A stretch of 64,000 nt of DNA from positions 26,533-90,532 of the forward strand of contig CANQVF010000006.1 of assembly GCA_947627185.1 (NCBI GenBank), in the 5' to 3' direction. Position numbers and translations under genes: made by a program. Under the pieces are notes generated by a model that had not been told where the DNA came from, searched no databases, and saw only the letters and a program-made list of their open reading frames with translations. How positions within the stretch are numbered: the first letter of the stretch is position 1; each line of letters opens with the position of its first letter. Source of the stretch: an uncultured Clostridia bacterium (lineage in GTDB: Bacteria; Bacillota; Clostridia; TANB77; CAG-508). Of this stretch, positions 47,516 to 57,161 are shown piece after piece.

Positions 47516-49738
47516 ATGAAAGAAAAACTTACTAAGTTTTTTAAAACTTTAGAATATAAAGTAAAAGAATTATATAAAAAAATATTAGAAAAATTTATAT
47601 ATTTTATAAAAAAAGAAAATTATACAAAAACAAAATTATTGTTAGTAGCTATTATTTCAGGATTAATGGCTATTATTTGTGAATATACAATATTTAGAAA
47701 AACACATCCTGCTTTTATTTCTAAAAATAGAATTATGCTTGTTTCTATTATATTTATGTTCATAGGAATACATTTCGTTTTTAAACTTTCAAAAATGTAT
47801 GAATTTATACATAAACATAGGTACAAAATTGCTTGTGCCTTTTTACTATTTGTAATGATATTTAAATATTCAGGTTCATCAATAATAAATTTTCATGAAT
47901 TTACAGCAATACAACCACATTCTGATGATTCAAGATATCATACATTACTTGGAAAAGCAAGAACAATTAGAACAGATGAATGGGCTACATCTACTATTTA
48001 TATTTTATCTCAAAGCAAAACAGAAGAACCATTTGAATATTTTGCTAATGTTTTAAGAGGAACTGAAACAGATATGTTTACAGTTGCAAATTCTCCAGTA
48101 AAAGATATTCTAATGCTTGGCAGACCATTTCAAATTGGTTTTATGCTATTTGGAAATGATGTGGGATTAAGTTTTTATTGGAATATAAGACTAGTTGCAA
48201 TGCTACTTAGCTCTTATGAATTATGTTTAATTCTTACAAAGAGAAATAAAAAAGTATCTTTATGTGGTATGCTTGTAATAACATTTTCATCTGCCGTACA
48301 ATGGTGGTATTGCATGGATACTCTTTTATGGGGACAAATTGCTATAGTTCTTATAGATAAGTTTATGAATACAGATAAAAAAATAAATAAATATTTATGT
48401 GCTATAGGAGTTTTAATTTCAGGGTTATCCTATATATTTGTGTTTTACCCAGCATGGCAGTTGCCTTTTGGATATGTATTTTTAGCATTAATTATATTCT
48501 TATTATTTAAAAATATTAAATATGGAAAATATAGATTTAATAAACATGATATTTTAGTTATATTAATAACTGTAGTTTGTTTAGGATTATTACTTTTGAG
48601 ATGGTATAGTCTATCAGGTGATACTTTAATTGCAGAAATGAGTACAGATTATCCAGGTGAAAGAAATGAAGTAGGCGGTGGAGCACTTAATTTATATTCA
48701 TATTTTTATAATATATTTTTTAGCTTTGAAGATTTTCCAAGCCCTTGTGAATATTCATCAATGCTATCTTTATATCCAATTCCTTTAATATTAGGATTAA
48801 TATATGTAATTAGAAATAAAAAAGATTTACATTTTTGGATACCAATGTTAATTGTTGGAATGTTTTTAACTGTTTGGTGTGTATGGGGATTTCCACCATT
48901 ACTTGCTAAAATTACTAAAATGTCTATGTCAACAGCAGGAAGAACATCTATACCACTTGGAACAGTTTGTATATATTTATTAATATATTTAATTGGAAAT
49001 TTTGAAAAAGAAGATAAATTATTAAATAAAAAATTAACATATGTTTTATCTATTGTAGCAACTATTTATATTATTTATAGAGCAATAAAAACATTAGGAT
49101 TTGTTCCAGATTTCAGTTTTTATTTAGATAGATATAAATTACTATTAGGTGGAGAAATATTCTTAGCTTTAATATTTGGAATATTAAATATTAATAATGA
49201 AAAAATAAGAAATTACACTTTATATGGTTTAATCGGAGTATCATTAATGAGTGGGCTAGCTGTAAATCCAGTTATTAGAACAACAGATATTTTATATACA
49301 AAACCTATTGCAAAAAAAATGCAAGAAATAAAAAAAGAAGATCCAGAAGCAATTTGGGTTGTTAATGAAAAAAATGGTGGTTGGTATATTAACGATTATG
49401 CTTTAGCAAATGGAGTAAGAGTTTTAAATTCAACACAACTTTATCCTAATATAGAATTATTTAAAAATTTGTTAGGAAATAAAGCTGAAGAATATAAACA
49501 AATATACAACAGATATGCACATATAAATCTTGAAATTTCCGATAAAACTACAAATGTTGAATTATTATATGCAGATCATATTTCAATTCAATTAAATTAT
49601 AATGATTTATCAAAAATTAATGTAAAATATATTCTTTCAAAAGAAGAATTTAGTCAAGATAGTTTTTTTGATAATTTTGAAAAAATATATAATGAAGATG
49701 GTATGTGTATATATAAAGTAATGGAAGGTATTGAATAA
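47516..49738 (+). CDS. Large polytopic membrane protein, probable GT-C-type transferase
   Basis: 740 aa, ~12-13 helices, then a ~170-residue extracytoplasmic C-terminal domain. Loop after the third helix: HSDDSRYHTLLGKARTIRTD then EWATSTIYILSQ, with acidic/Arg residues placed like GT-C catalytic loops. Homologous in its middle to the 394-aa protein at 11380. The family is common in surface-polysaccharide loci of Firmicutes. The exact reaction is unknown; it probably transfers a polyprenyl-phosphate sugar made by the GtrA/GtrB pair upstream. The next gene starts 2 nt after the stop. Confidence 0.7.
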   Translation: MKEKLTKFFKTLEYKVKELYKKILEKFIYFIKKENYTKTKLLLVAIISGLMAIICEYTIFRKTHPAFISKNRIMLVSIIFMFIGIHFVFKLSKMYEFIHKHRYKIACAFLLFVMIFKYSGSSIINFHEFTAIQPHSDDSRYHTLLGKARTIRTDEWATSTIYILSQSKTEEPFEYFANVLRGTETDMFTVANSPVKDILMLGRPFQIGFMLFGNDVGLSFYWNIRLVAMLLSSYELCLILTKRNKKVSLCGMLVITFSSAVQWWYCMDTLLWGQIAIVLIDKFMNTDKKINKYLCAIGVLISGLSYIFVFYPAWQLPFGYVFLALIIFLLFKNIKYGKYRFNKHDILVILITVVCLGLLLLRWYSLSGDTLIAEMSTDYPGERNEVGGGALNLYSYFYNIFFSFEDFPSPCEYSSMLSLYPIPLILGLIYVIRNKKDLHFWIPMLIVGMFLTVWCVWGFPPLLAKITKMSMSTAGRTSIPLGTVCIYLLIYLIGNFEKEDKLLNKKLTYVLSIVATIYIIYRAIKTLGFVPDFSFYLDRYKLLLGGEIFLALIFGILNINNEKIRNYTLYGLIGVSLMSGLAVNPVIRTTDILYTKPIAKKMQEIKKEDPEAIWVVNEKNGGWYINDYALANGVRVLNSTQLYPNIELFKNLLGNKAEEYKQIYNRYAHINLEISDKTTNVELLYADHISIQLNYNDLSKINVKYILSKEEFSQDSFFDNFEKIYNEDGMCIYKVMEGIE

Positions 49739-49740
49739 TA

Positions 49741-50649
49741 ATGAATGATAAAAAAGTAGCAGTTATAATGTCAACATATAATGGTGAAAAATTTGTTAGT
49801 GAGCAATTAGATTCTATTTTAAATCAAACATATTCAAACATTGAAATAGTTGTAAGAGATGATGGTTCTAAAGATAATACTGTGAATATAATAAAAGAAT
49901 ATCAAAAAAAATATAATAATATTAAACTTTATGAAGGAGAAAATATAGGTTTTATAAAAAGTTTTTTTGAACTTCTAAAACTTACAGAATCTGATTATTA
50001 TGCTTATGCAGACCAAGATGATGTTTGGCTTGAAAACAAAATAGAACTTGCTGTGAATTTACTTAATAATTTAGATGAATCTAAGCCTAATATGGCATTT
50101 GGAAATTCAGATTATTATGATGAAAATATGAAATTTATATCAAAAGGACCAAAAAACAAAAAGTTTTCATTTTTAACTGCTTTATTTTCTTGTGTTACAC
50201 AAGGAATGACAATGACAGTAAACAAAAAAACTAGAGATATGATTATTGAAAATATGCCAAAAAGTTGCTTTTTTCATGATTGGTGGACTTATCTTTTGTG
50301 TGTAAGTATGGGAAATGTAGCTTATAGCAATGAAACTGTTGTAAAATATAGAAGAAGAAAAGAAAATGCTACTTCAGAAGGACAAGGATATTTAAGACTT
50401 CTAATTTGGAGAATAAAAAATCTTTTATTTAAAGATGGAATGCAAGATATTAAGCAACAGATGATAAATTTTAAAGATTATTATTATTATGAATTATCAG
50501 ATGAAAATAAAAAAATAATAGATTTATTTTCAAATGAAGATTATAGTTTTCTTAATGCATTAAAAAAAGTTTTTTATAAGGGTAGAATTAGAACAAATAT
50601 AATAGATGATATGATGATTAGAATAATATTTTTAATAGGAGTTTTATAA
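49741..50649 (+). CDS. GT2 glycosyltransferase (rhamnosyltransferase-type)
   Basis: 302 aa. AVIMSTYNGEKFVSEQLDSIL, VRDDGSKDNT, DQDDVWLENKIE, then FHDWWTYLL, the same subfamily as the 34829 protein (HDYWIPLI). Uses dTDP-rhamnose in many relatives. Its stop overlaps the start of the flippase gene (TAATG), so the two are coupled. Confidence 0.86.
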   Translation: MNDKKVAVIMSTYNGEKFVSEQLDSILNQTYSNIEIVVRDDGSKDNTVNIIKEYQKKYNNIKLYEGENIGFIKSFFELLKLTESDYYAYADQDDVWLENKIELAVNLLNNLDESKPNMAFGNSDYYDENMKFISKGPKNKKFSFLTALFSCVTQGMTMTVNKKTRDMIIENMPKSCFFHDWWTYLLCVSMGNVAYSNETVVKYRRRKENATSEGQGYLRLLIWRIKNLLFKDGMQDIKQQMINFKDYYYYELSDENKKIIDLFSNEDYSFLNALKKVFYKGRIRTNIIDDMMIRIIFLIGVL

Positions 50650-51914
50650 TGAATTCAGAAAAAAAGGCTTTCTTGAAAAATTTTATTTGGAATAGTTTAG
50701 GTACAGGAATAAACTCTTTTAATTCACTATTTTTTTTAATAATTGTAACAAGAGTAAATGATATACAAACAGCTGGAATATTTTCAATAGCTTATGCAAC
50801 TGCAACAATTCTTTATACATTAGCTATGTATTCTGGTAGACTTTGCCAAGTAACAGACATAGAAAATAAAATAAAAGATAAAGATTATATAGCAAATAGA
50901 GCACTTACTTGTTTTATAATGATAATAGGTGCTACTATATTTTTAACTTTAAAAAAATATTCTACTTTTAAAACTACAATATTTGCGTTACTTGCGATTT
51001 TTAAAGGACTAGAAGCTTTTTCAGATATACTTTATGGAATAATGCAAAAAAATGATATTTTATATAAGTCAGGGCAATCTTTAAGTTTAAAAGGTTTTAT
51101 AGGAATAGCATTATTTTTAATTGTAGATTTAATAACTCGTGACTTAAGACTTGCTTGTTTAGCAGTAATAATTGTAAATGTAGCAATATTGGTTATATAT
51201 GATTATTTCTTAATAACAAGAAAACTTATAGATAGAGAAAGTAAGTTAAATTATAAAAATGTTTTATCGATATTAAAAAGTGAATTTTTTGTATTTGTAA
51301 ATTCTTTTGCTGGTATATATATTTTGAATGCACCTAAATATGCAATTGATAATTTTTTAACAGAAGATATACAAGCAATATATGGTTATATAATGATGCC
51401 AGCTACTGTAATGACATTATTTACACAATTTATTGTAATGCCATTTTTAGGAAAAATGAAAGATTTATATGAGAAAAAAGATTTAAAGCAAATAGAAGAT
51501 GTAACTTTTAAGATAAAATTGGTAGTTATTGCATTTGGTGCTTTTGCAGTTTTAGCAGCTTTTTTATTAGGACCAGAATTTTTAGGATTAATTTATGGAT
51601 TAGATTTAAAAGCATACAGAATGAATTTATGTGTAATAATTGGTTCATATATATTCTATGCAATTTCTTATATAAATTTAGTAACTTTAACAACCATAAG
51701 ACATACATTTGTACAATTTGTAATATATGTGATTTCAATGATTATAGCATTTATAGGCTCAAATGTTTTAGTTAGAGTTTTAAATTTAGGAATAAATGGT
51801 GCAACTTTTTCATGCACAACAACACTCGCAATTCAATTTATAATGTATACAATTGTTACAAAAATAATTATTCATAAAGAGAAAAACAATTTAAATATAG
51901 ATGAAAAAGTATAA
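50649..51914 (+). CDS. Wzx-like flippase (MOP superfamily), copy 2
   Basis: 421 aa, ~12 helices, MOP-type fold: FLKNFIWNSLGTGINSFNSLFFLIIVTRV at the N-terminus and FVFVNSFAGIYILNAPKYAIDNFL in the middle. Clearly different in sequence from the 29658 flippase, so a second substrate is likely. Translationally coupled to the preceding rhamnosyltransferase-type gene. Confidence 0.86.
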   Translation: MNSEKKAFLKNFIWNSLGTGINSFNSLFFLIIVTRVNDIQTAGIFSIAYATATILYTLAMYSGRLCQVTDIENKIKDKDYIANRALTCFIMIIGATIFLTLKKYSTFKTTIFALLAIFKGLEAFSDILYGIMQKNDILYKSGQSLSLKGFIGIALFLIVDLITRDLRLACLAVIIVNVAILVIYDYFLITRKLIDRESKLNYKNVLSILKSEFFVFVNSFAGIYILNAPKYAIDNFLTEDIQAIYGYIMMPATVMTLFTQFIVMPFLGKMKDLYEKKDLKQIEDVTFKIKLVVIAFGAFAVLAAFLLGPEFLGLIYGLDLKAYRMNLCVIIGSYIFYAISYINLVTLTTIRHTFVQFVIYVISMIIAFIGSNVLVRVLNLGINGATFSCTTTLAIQFIMYTIVTKIIIHKEKNNLNIDEKV

Positions 51915-51976
51915 GATTTCATTAAATAAAACAAAAGATATATTAAGAAGTTAAAATTAAATAAAAGGAGAAAAAA

Positions 51977-54157
51977 ATGGGGATTATATATATCTTAACA
52001 TTAATTTTGCTTGGAATAAGCTTTATGATGTATAAAAAATCAAGTGAGAAATTGAATTTTATAAAATGGTTTATTATTTATGCTGTTTCTTTGTTTGGAT
52101 ATAACATATTTATAGGTATGATTTTAGGATTGCTTAATATTACTTCTTATATATGGCTTTTGTCAATTATAAATATATTAGTTACAGTTTTTTTAGGATT
52201 TAAAGCAGTAAAAAATAAAGATTTTCAAAAATATTATATTAGAAAAATAGATGTTGTAGCAGTTCTATGCATTTTTATAATTTTTGCTGTAATGTTTGTA
52301 AAAGATTTATATATTTTTAATGGTGATATATCTCATATGGCAATGGATTCTGCTGTACACTATAGAGCTGCAAAACATTATTCAGATAATTTAAAAATAT
52401 TTATAAATGTAGAAGATAAAACTTTCTTTAATTTTAATGTGATGCAAACAGGTGCTTATATAAATGATGGTATTTTTATGAATGTAATAAATAGTATTAC
52501 AGGAATAAGTCATGAATATTTATATCAAGCATTTGAAACTTTAGTTTTGTTTTTTAGTGGACTTGCTTTTTATGCATCATTTTGTGAAAAAATTGAAACT
52601 AAAAGAGGTTTAATAGCAAGTTTAGTATTATTTGCTCTTTATATATATGGTTATCCATATAATTCTTGGATTTATGGATTTTCATATTTATCAGTGGGAA
52701 TAATGATTATTGCTATTATGATTCCAATTGTAGAATCTTTATATTCTGATGAAAAAATTACTAAAAAGATAACTATTCCTTTAATATTTTTAGCAGGTAC
52801 AGGATTAATCTTTTCATATTGTTTATTTGTGCCAGCTGTTTTTTCAGCAATATGCATTTATTGCTTTGTAAAAGATTTAAGTTTAAAAGAAAAAACATAT
52901 TTAAAATTTTTCAAGAAAACAACTTTAATAATAACTGGTTTACTTTTATTAGTAACAATTGCTGGAATAGGATATTTAGTAATTCCAACATTTTTTATAA
53001 AAGGTCAAACAAATTTAGTTGATGCTATAAAACTTGGTGGAGGAATATACCCTGGAACATTTGAAAATTTAATTCCGTATACACCATTCTTTGTTTTATT
53101 TTTAATTGAGATTGTAAAAAGAATAAAAAATAAAAAAATAAAATATTTGGATGTTTTTGGAGTTTTTATAATTTTATATTTATTGTTATTAATTTTAGGA
53201 GTAAAACTTAATTTAGCATCAGAATATTATATGTATAAAGTATATTTTATAATGTGGATGGTTACATTTGCTATAACTATAGATGTAATAAATTCAAATA
53301 TTAATAAAAAAATATTTAGAATTGATGTAATAGTTATATTTATAATATATGCTCTTTTGATTGCTAATTCAGTTGCAATAATAACTAATATTAATTTAGC
53401 AGAACCTGGTAAATATTCTTTAGCAGATTTATATAGTATGTTTTTAGATAGAATTTTTACTATATTTAATATATTAATCTTTTTATTGTTAGCAATTTTT
53501 ACGGTATTACCTCAACTAATAAATAAAATTAATTTCAGCAAAATAACAGATAAAATATCTAATAAATTTAAGTCAGACAAAATAAAAGCTTTTATTCAAA
53601 AAATTTCAAATTTTGAAATTAAGAGAATATGCATATCTGGTTATGTTTTCGTAATTTTATGGGGAGTTTTTGTTTGTGGATGGGTTTGGTTAAAATCAGG
53701 ACATCTAATAAGTGAAGAAACAAAACATAATTTACCAAATTTTGTTGGAATTTATTATAAAGAGAATTGTGAAAACAGGAAGTTAATAGATTTAACACAA
53801 AATCTTAATTCAAATCAAATTAAATTATTGAAATATGCAAGAGAAAATTTAAAAGATATGACAGTAGAAAATACAGAGCTTATGACAAAAGGATATTATC
53901 CTAGAATTTGGTCAGTAGCAATGCTAGAATTTTCAAGTGATAAAATAGAATATGGACAAGTTACTCAAGATACAAAAATTTATACTTTAAAAGATGCTTT
54001 AGATGATAGTGAAAAAATATATATTGTAAAATTGGTTTCTAGAGATGCAAACGATATGAAACAATATGAAGAAGATTTAAAAGATGCAAAACAAAATGAA
54101 AAAGTAGATATAGTTTATGAAAATGAAAATGGATATGTAGCTAAAATTAATAGATAA
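51977..54157 (+). CDS. Large polytopic membrane protein with DSAVHY motif, first of a tandem pair
   Basis: 726 aa, ~13-14 helices and a ~130-residue outer C-terminal domain. After the fourth helix comes MDSAVHYRAAKHYSDNL and then MQTGAYINDGIFMNV, an acidic/His motif in the position of the GT-C catalytic loop. Paralogous along its length to the next gene (DSSMHYSATTHFADN, MQTGAYINTGIFMN; YPYNSWIYGFSYLS versus YPYTSLLYGFSYLS). Candidate outward-facing glycosyl or modification transferase. SD aaaggag. Confidence 0.68.
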   Translation: MGIIYILTLILLGISFMMYKKSSEKLNFIKWFIIYAVSLFGYNIFIGMILGLLNITSYIWLLSIINILVTVFLGFKAVKNKDFQKYYIRKIDVVAVLCIFIIFAVMFVKDLYIFNGDISHMAMDSAVHYRAAKHYSDNLKIFINVEDKTFFNFNVMQTGAYINDGIFMNVINSITGISHEYLYQAFETLVLFFSGLAFYASFCEKIETKRGLIASLVLFALYIYGYPYNSWIYGFSYLSVGIMIIAIMIPIVESLYSDEKITKKITIPLIFLAGTGLIFSYCLFVPAVFSAICIYCFVKDLSLKEKTYLKFFKKTTLIITGLLLLVTIAGIGYLVIPTFFIKGQTNLVDAIKLGGGIYPGTFENLIPYTPFFVLFLIEIVKRIKNKKIKYLDVFGVFIILYLLLLILGVKLNLASEYYMYKVYFIMWMVTFAITIDVINSNINKKIFRIDVIVIFIIYALLIANSVAIITNINLAEPGKYSLADLYSMFLDRIFTIFNILIFLLLAIFTVLPQLINKINFSKITDKISNKFKSDKIKAFIQKISNFEIKRICISGYVFVILWGVFVCGWVWLKSGHLISEETKHNLPNFVGIYYKENCENRKLIDLTQNLNSNQIKLLKYARENLKDMTVENTELMTKGYYPRIWSVAMLEFSSDKIEYGQVTQDTKIYTLKDALDDSEKIYIVKLVSRDANDMKQYEEDLKDAKQNEKVDIVYENENGYVAKINR

Positions 54158-54214
54158 ATTTTAAAATATTTTATAGATTTTAAAAATCTAAATTAAGTTT
54201 AAGGAAGAATTAAA

Positions 54215-56053
54215 ATGGGAATTTTTTATATCTTAACTGTAATTGCAATGCTTGTTACTTTTGTAGTCGTTAAAAAAAGTGATAAAATTTTAAATTTGGT
54301 AAATTGGATTATATTATCTTTAATTTCTTATTTAGGATTTAATATTTTTATATGTATGCTATTTGGAGCTATGAACATTACAACAAATTTATTATTTTTA
54401 TCAATAATAAATTTGATTGTGTCATTAGGATTTGGATTCAAAATATTTAAAGATAAGAAAATTCAACAATTTGAAATAAGAAAAAAAGATCTTATAGCTA
54501 TAATAGTATCTGTTTTTATTGTTTGCTATATGGCGGTTAATCAATATAAACCTCTTGCTAAAACTATGGCAAATGCATCAGTAGATTCAAGTATGCATTA
54601 TAGTGCAACAACACATTTTGCAGATAATATGAAAATTTTATCAAAAATAGATAATCAAACAGGATATAATTTTAAAACTATGCAAACAGGAGCATACATA
54701 AATACTGGTATTTTTATGAATGTTGTAAGGAGCATTTTTCCAGCTTTTAAAGATTATGTAACATTCAAAATTTTTGAAATGGGAATTTTATTACTTAACA
54801 TATTAGCATTTTACATGTTAATATCAGATAAATTAAAAACAAAAGGAAATGTTGTTTTTGGTTTATTATTTTTAATTTTGTATGGATTTGCATATCCATA
54901 TACTAGTTTATTATATGGATTTTCATATTTAAGTATATCAATTACTTTCGCAACAGGATTGTTTTATTTGGCAAAAATATATGATGAAAATAATGTGAGT
55001 TTTCCTATAATATTAAGTTTAATTATACTTATGGGTATAGGAATAATCTTTTCATATTGCTTATTTGTTCCAGCACTATTTTCATTTATTTGTATATATG
55101 TATTTTTAAAAGATTTAAAAAAAGAAGAAAAAACATATTTAAAATTTTTCAAGAAGTCAACACTTTTAATTACGGGATTACTTTTAATAGTAACATTTCT
55201 AGCAATATGTTATTTAGTAATTCCAACTTTTACAGATAGTGATCAAAACAAATTAACTGATGCAATTGGTTTTGTTGGAGGTAGTTATAAATCTTTATAT
55301 CAAGATTTCTTATTTTATATACCTTTTGTAATACTATTTATTTATAAAACTATAAAAGAAAAGAATGTAAATTATCAAATAGTTTCATTAGCTCTTTTAA
55401 TTTTTCAAACATTTATAACATTTTTAGGGTTAATAAATGGAATAGTATCAAGTTATTATTATTATAAAATTTATTATATAATTTGGACTTTATTAGTAGA
55501 TATTGCAGTTGAAGTTTTATGTGATATAAAAGAAAATAAAGAACTAGGTGTAGTTTTAAAAACAGCAGTAGTTACGTGGGTTTGTTTAATTTGTTTTGCT
55601 ATAAGTGGATGTGAAGAAAAATTATATACTAAAAATCCTACAATAATGGAAATACCAACAGAGGCAAGACTTTCAAAATTAGCAGGAATTTATTATGATA
55701 CAAATATTTATGGTATAAAAAATATTAATGTATCTTGTTTAGTAAATGAATACAGGCTTGAAATTGCAGAGCAAATGGGAAAACAAAGTGATATGACTTT
55801 AAAAAATATGTTAGTAGGAGGAATGAATACTAACTGTAAAGCTTGGATGTATGTAATTTCTGGAATTACATCAGGTGGAGAAACAATAAATGATTTACAA
55901 ATAGCTGTTGTTGAAACTAATATTGAAGATTGGATGAAAAAAGAAGATAAAAAATATTTTGTTTTATATGATGAAGCAAATACTTATGAAAATACTGATG
56001 AATATGAAGTTGTATTTAGTAATAGAGCAGGTGTTATTTTAAAGAAAAAATAA
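54215..56053 (+). CDS. Large polytopic membrane protein, second of the tandem pair
   Basis: 612 aa, shorter than its upstream paralogue: the helices near the end and the spacer before the outer domain are reduced. It keeps the DSSMHYSATTHFADN and MQTGAYINTGIFMNV motifs. C-terminal outer domain ~110 residues. A cysteine (SGCEEKLY) follows the last helix. Tandem duplication followed by divergence is the simplest explanation. Reaction unknown. Confidence 0.68.
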   Translation: MGIFYILTVIAMLVTFVVVKKSDKILNLVNWIILSLISYLGFNIFICMLFGAMNITTNLLFLSIINLIVSLGFGFKIFKDKKIQQFEIRKKDLIAIIVSVFIVCYMAVNQYKPLAKTMANASVDSSMHYSATTHFADNMKILSKIDNQTGYNFKTMQTGAYINTGIFMNVVRSIFPAFKDYVTFKIFEMGILLLNILAFYMLISDKLKTKGNVVFGLLFLILYGFAYPYTSLLYGFSYLSISITFATGLFYLAKIYDENNVSFPIILSLIILMGIGIIFSYCLFVPALFSFICIYVFLKDLKKEEKTYLKFFKKSTLLITGLLLIVTFLAICYLVIPTFTDSDQNKLTDAIGFVGGSYKSLYQDFLFYIPFVILFIYKTIKEKNVNYQIVSLALLIFQTFITFLGLINGIVSSYYYYKIYYIIWTLLVDIAVEVLCDIKENKELGVVLKTAVVTWVCLICFAISGCEEKLYTKNPTIMEIPTEARLSKLAGIYYDTNIYGIKNINVSCLVNEYRLEIAEQMGKQSDMTLKNMLVGGMNTNCKAWMYVISGITSGGETINDLQIAVVETNIEDWMKKEDKKYFVLYDEANTYENTDEYEVVFSNRAGVILKKK

Positions 56054-56103
56054 TTATATAATATATTTGTATTAAAATTTACTATTAGAAAATGGGAGAA
56101 AAG

Positions 56104-56991
56104 ATGAAAGTTGCAGAAATTATAGTAAACTATAATGATGTAGAAGATACAGAAAAATACGTAAAAAGTATTTCTAATTTTTCTATTATAGATAGAATAG
56201 TAGTCGTAGATAATTTATCTACGACTGAAAATGCTTATTCTAGATTGAAACAATTAGAAAATAGTAAAATAAAGGTAATTAAATCAGAAAAGAATGGCGG
56301 TTATAATTATGGAAATAATTTCGGAATAAAATATTTAAAAAGTTTAAACGAAAACTATGATTATTATATTATTTCAAATCCTGATATAGACATATCTCAA
56401 GATGCAATAAAACATTGTTTAGATGAAATAGAAAAAGATGAAAAAATTGCAATTATTGCACCAAGAATGTTTAATAAAGAAAATAAACCAATTAGAAGAA
56501 GTAGTTGGAAAATAAGAACATTTTTGCTAGATGTTGTGCATTCTACTAGATTTTTAGAAATTCTTTTTTATAAAATACTTAGAAATGGAGAATATTCAAT
56601 CAAAGATTATGAAAAAAAATTATTAGAAGTAGAAGTTATATCTGGTGCATTTTTTATTATAAAAAGTGAAGTTTTAGAGAAAATTGATTTTTTTGATGAA
56701 AATGTGTTTTTATTTTATGAAGAAGATGTATTAGCCAAAAAAATTTTAAAAGAAAATTATAAAACTGTTTGTTTAACTAATGAAAAGTTTGTTCATTATG
56801 AGAGTCAAACTATTGGAAAAACTTTTAGTTATTATAAAAAAATGTTACAAATGTATAAAAGTAAAATGTATTATCATGAAAACTACAATAATATAAATGT
56901 ATTTCAAAAGATAATTTTTATGTTTCTTTTTTTACTAAGAAATATAGAACTTATAGTTGAAATTCCAATGAGAAAAATTTTAAAAAAATAA
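56104..56991 (+). CDS. GT2 glycosyltransferase (WbbL-like rhamnosyltransferase type)
   Basis: 295 aa. EIIVNYNDVEDTEKYVKSI, VVVDNLSTTEN, EKNGGYNYGNNFGIKYL, ISNPDIDIS (metal-binding region), VISGAFFIIKSEVLEKI and FYEEDVLAKKI, matching WbbL/RfbF-type rhamnosyltransferases. The start is moved from 56092 to 56104: the SD ggag lies within the track's first codons. Last gene of the polysaccharide locus; a terminator follows. Confidence 0.87.
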   Translation: MKVAEIIVNYNDVEDTEKYVKSISNFSIIDRIVVVDNLSTTENAYSRLKQLENSKIKVIKSEKNGGYNYGNNFGIKYLKSLNENYDYYIISNPDIDISQDAIKHCLDEIEKDEKIAIIAPRMFNKENKPIRRSSWKIRTFLLDVVHSTRFLEILFYKILRNGEYSIKDYEKKLLEVEVISGAFFIIKSEVLEKIDFFDENVFLFYEEDVLAKKILKENYKTVCLTNEKFVHYESQTIGKTFSYYKKMLQMYKSKMYYHENYNNINVFQKIIFMFLFLLRNIELIVEIPMRKILKK

Positions 56992-56997
56992 AAAATG

Positions 56998-57055
56998 AAG
57001 AGTAATTTATAATAAAAAGTGTGCAAAATTTTAATTATTGAATTACTCTTTTTTT
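56998..57055 (+). terminator. Long-loop terminator at the end of the polysaccharide locus
   Basis: 10-bp stem aagagtaatt / aattactctt with a 33-nt loop, followed by a T-run. The loop is unusually large for an intrinsic terminator but sequence and position fit. Confidence 0.72.
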
Positions 57056-57102
57056 ATGTATTTTAAAAGAATTACATTTATGTTAAAACTTTATAAAAAA
57101 TA

Positions 57103-57131
57103 TTGTAAAAATATACTATATGTGATATAAC
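57103..57131 (+). promoter_or_regulatory. Promoter of rlmN-prpC-prkC
   Basis: TTGTAA, 17-bp spacer ending TGA, TATAAC, about 30 bp before rlmN. Confidence 0.7.
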
Positions 57132-57161
57132 AATCGCATATAAGTATACTTGGGGGAACTA

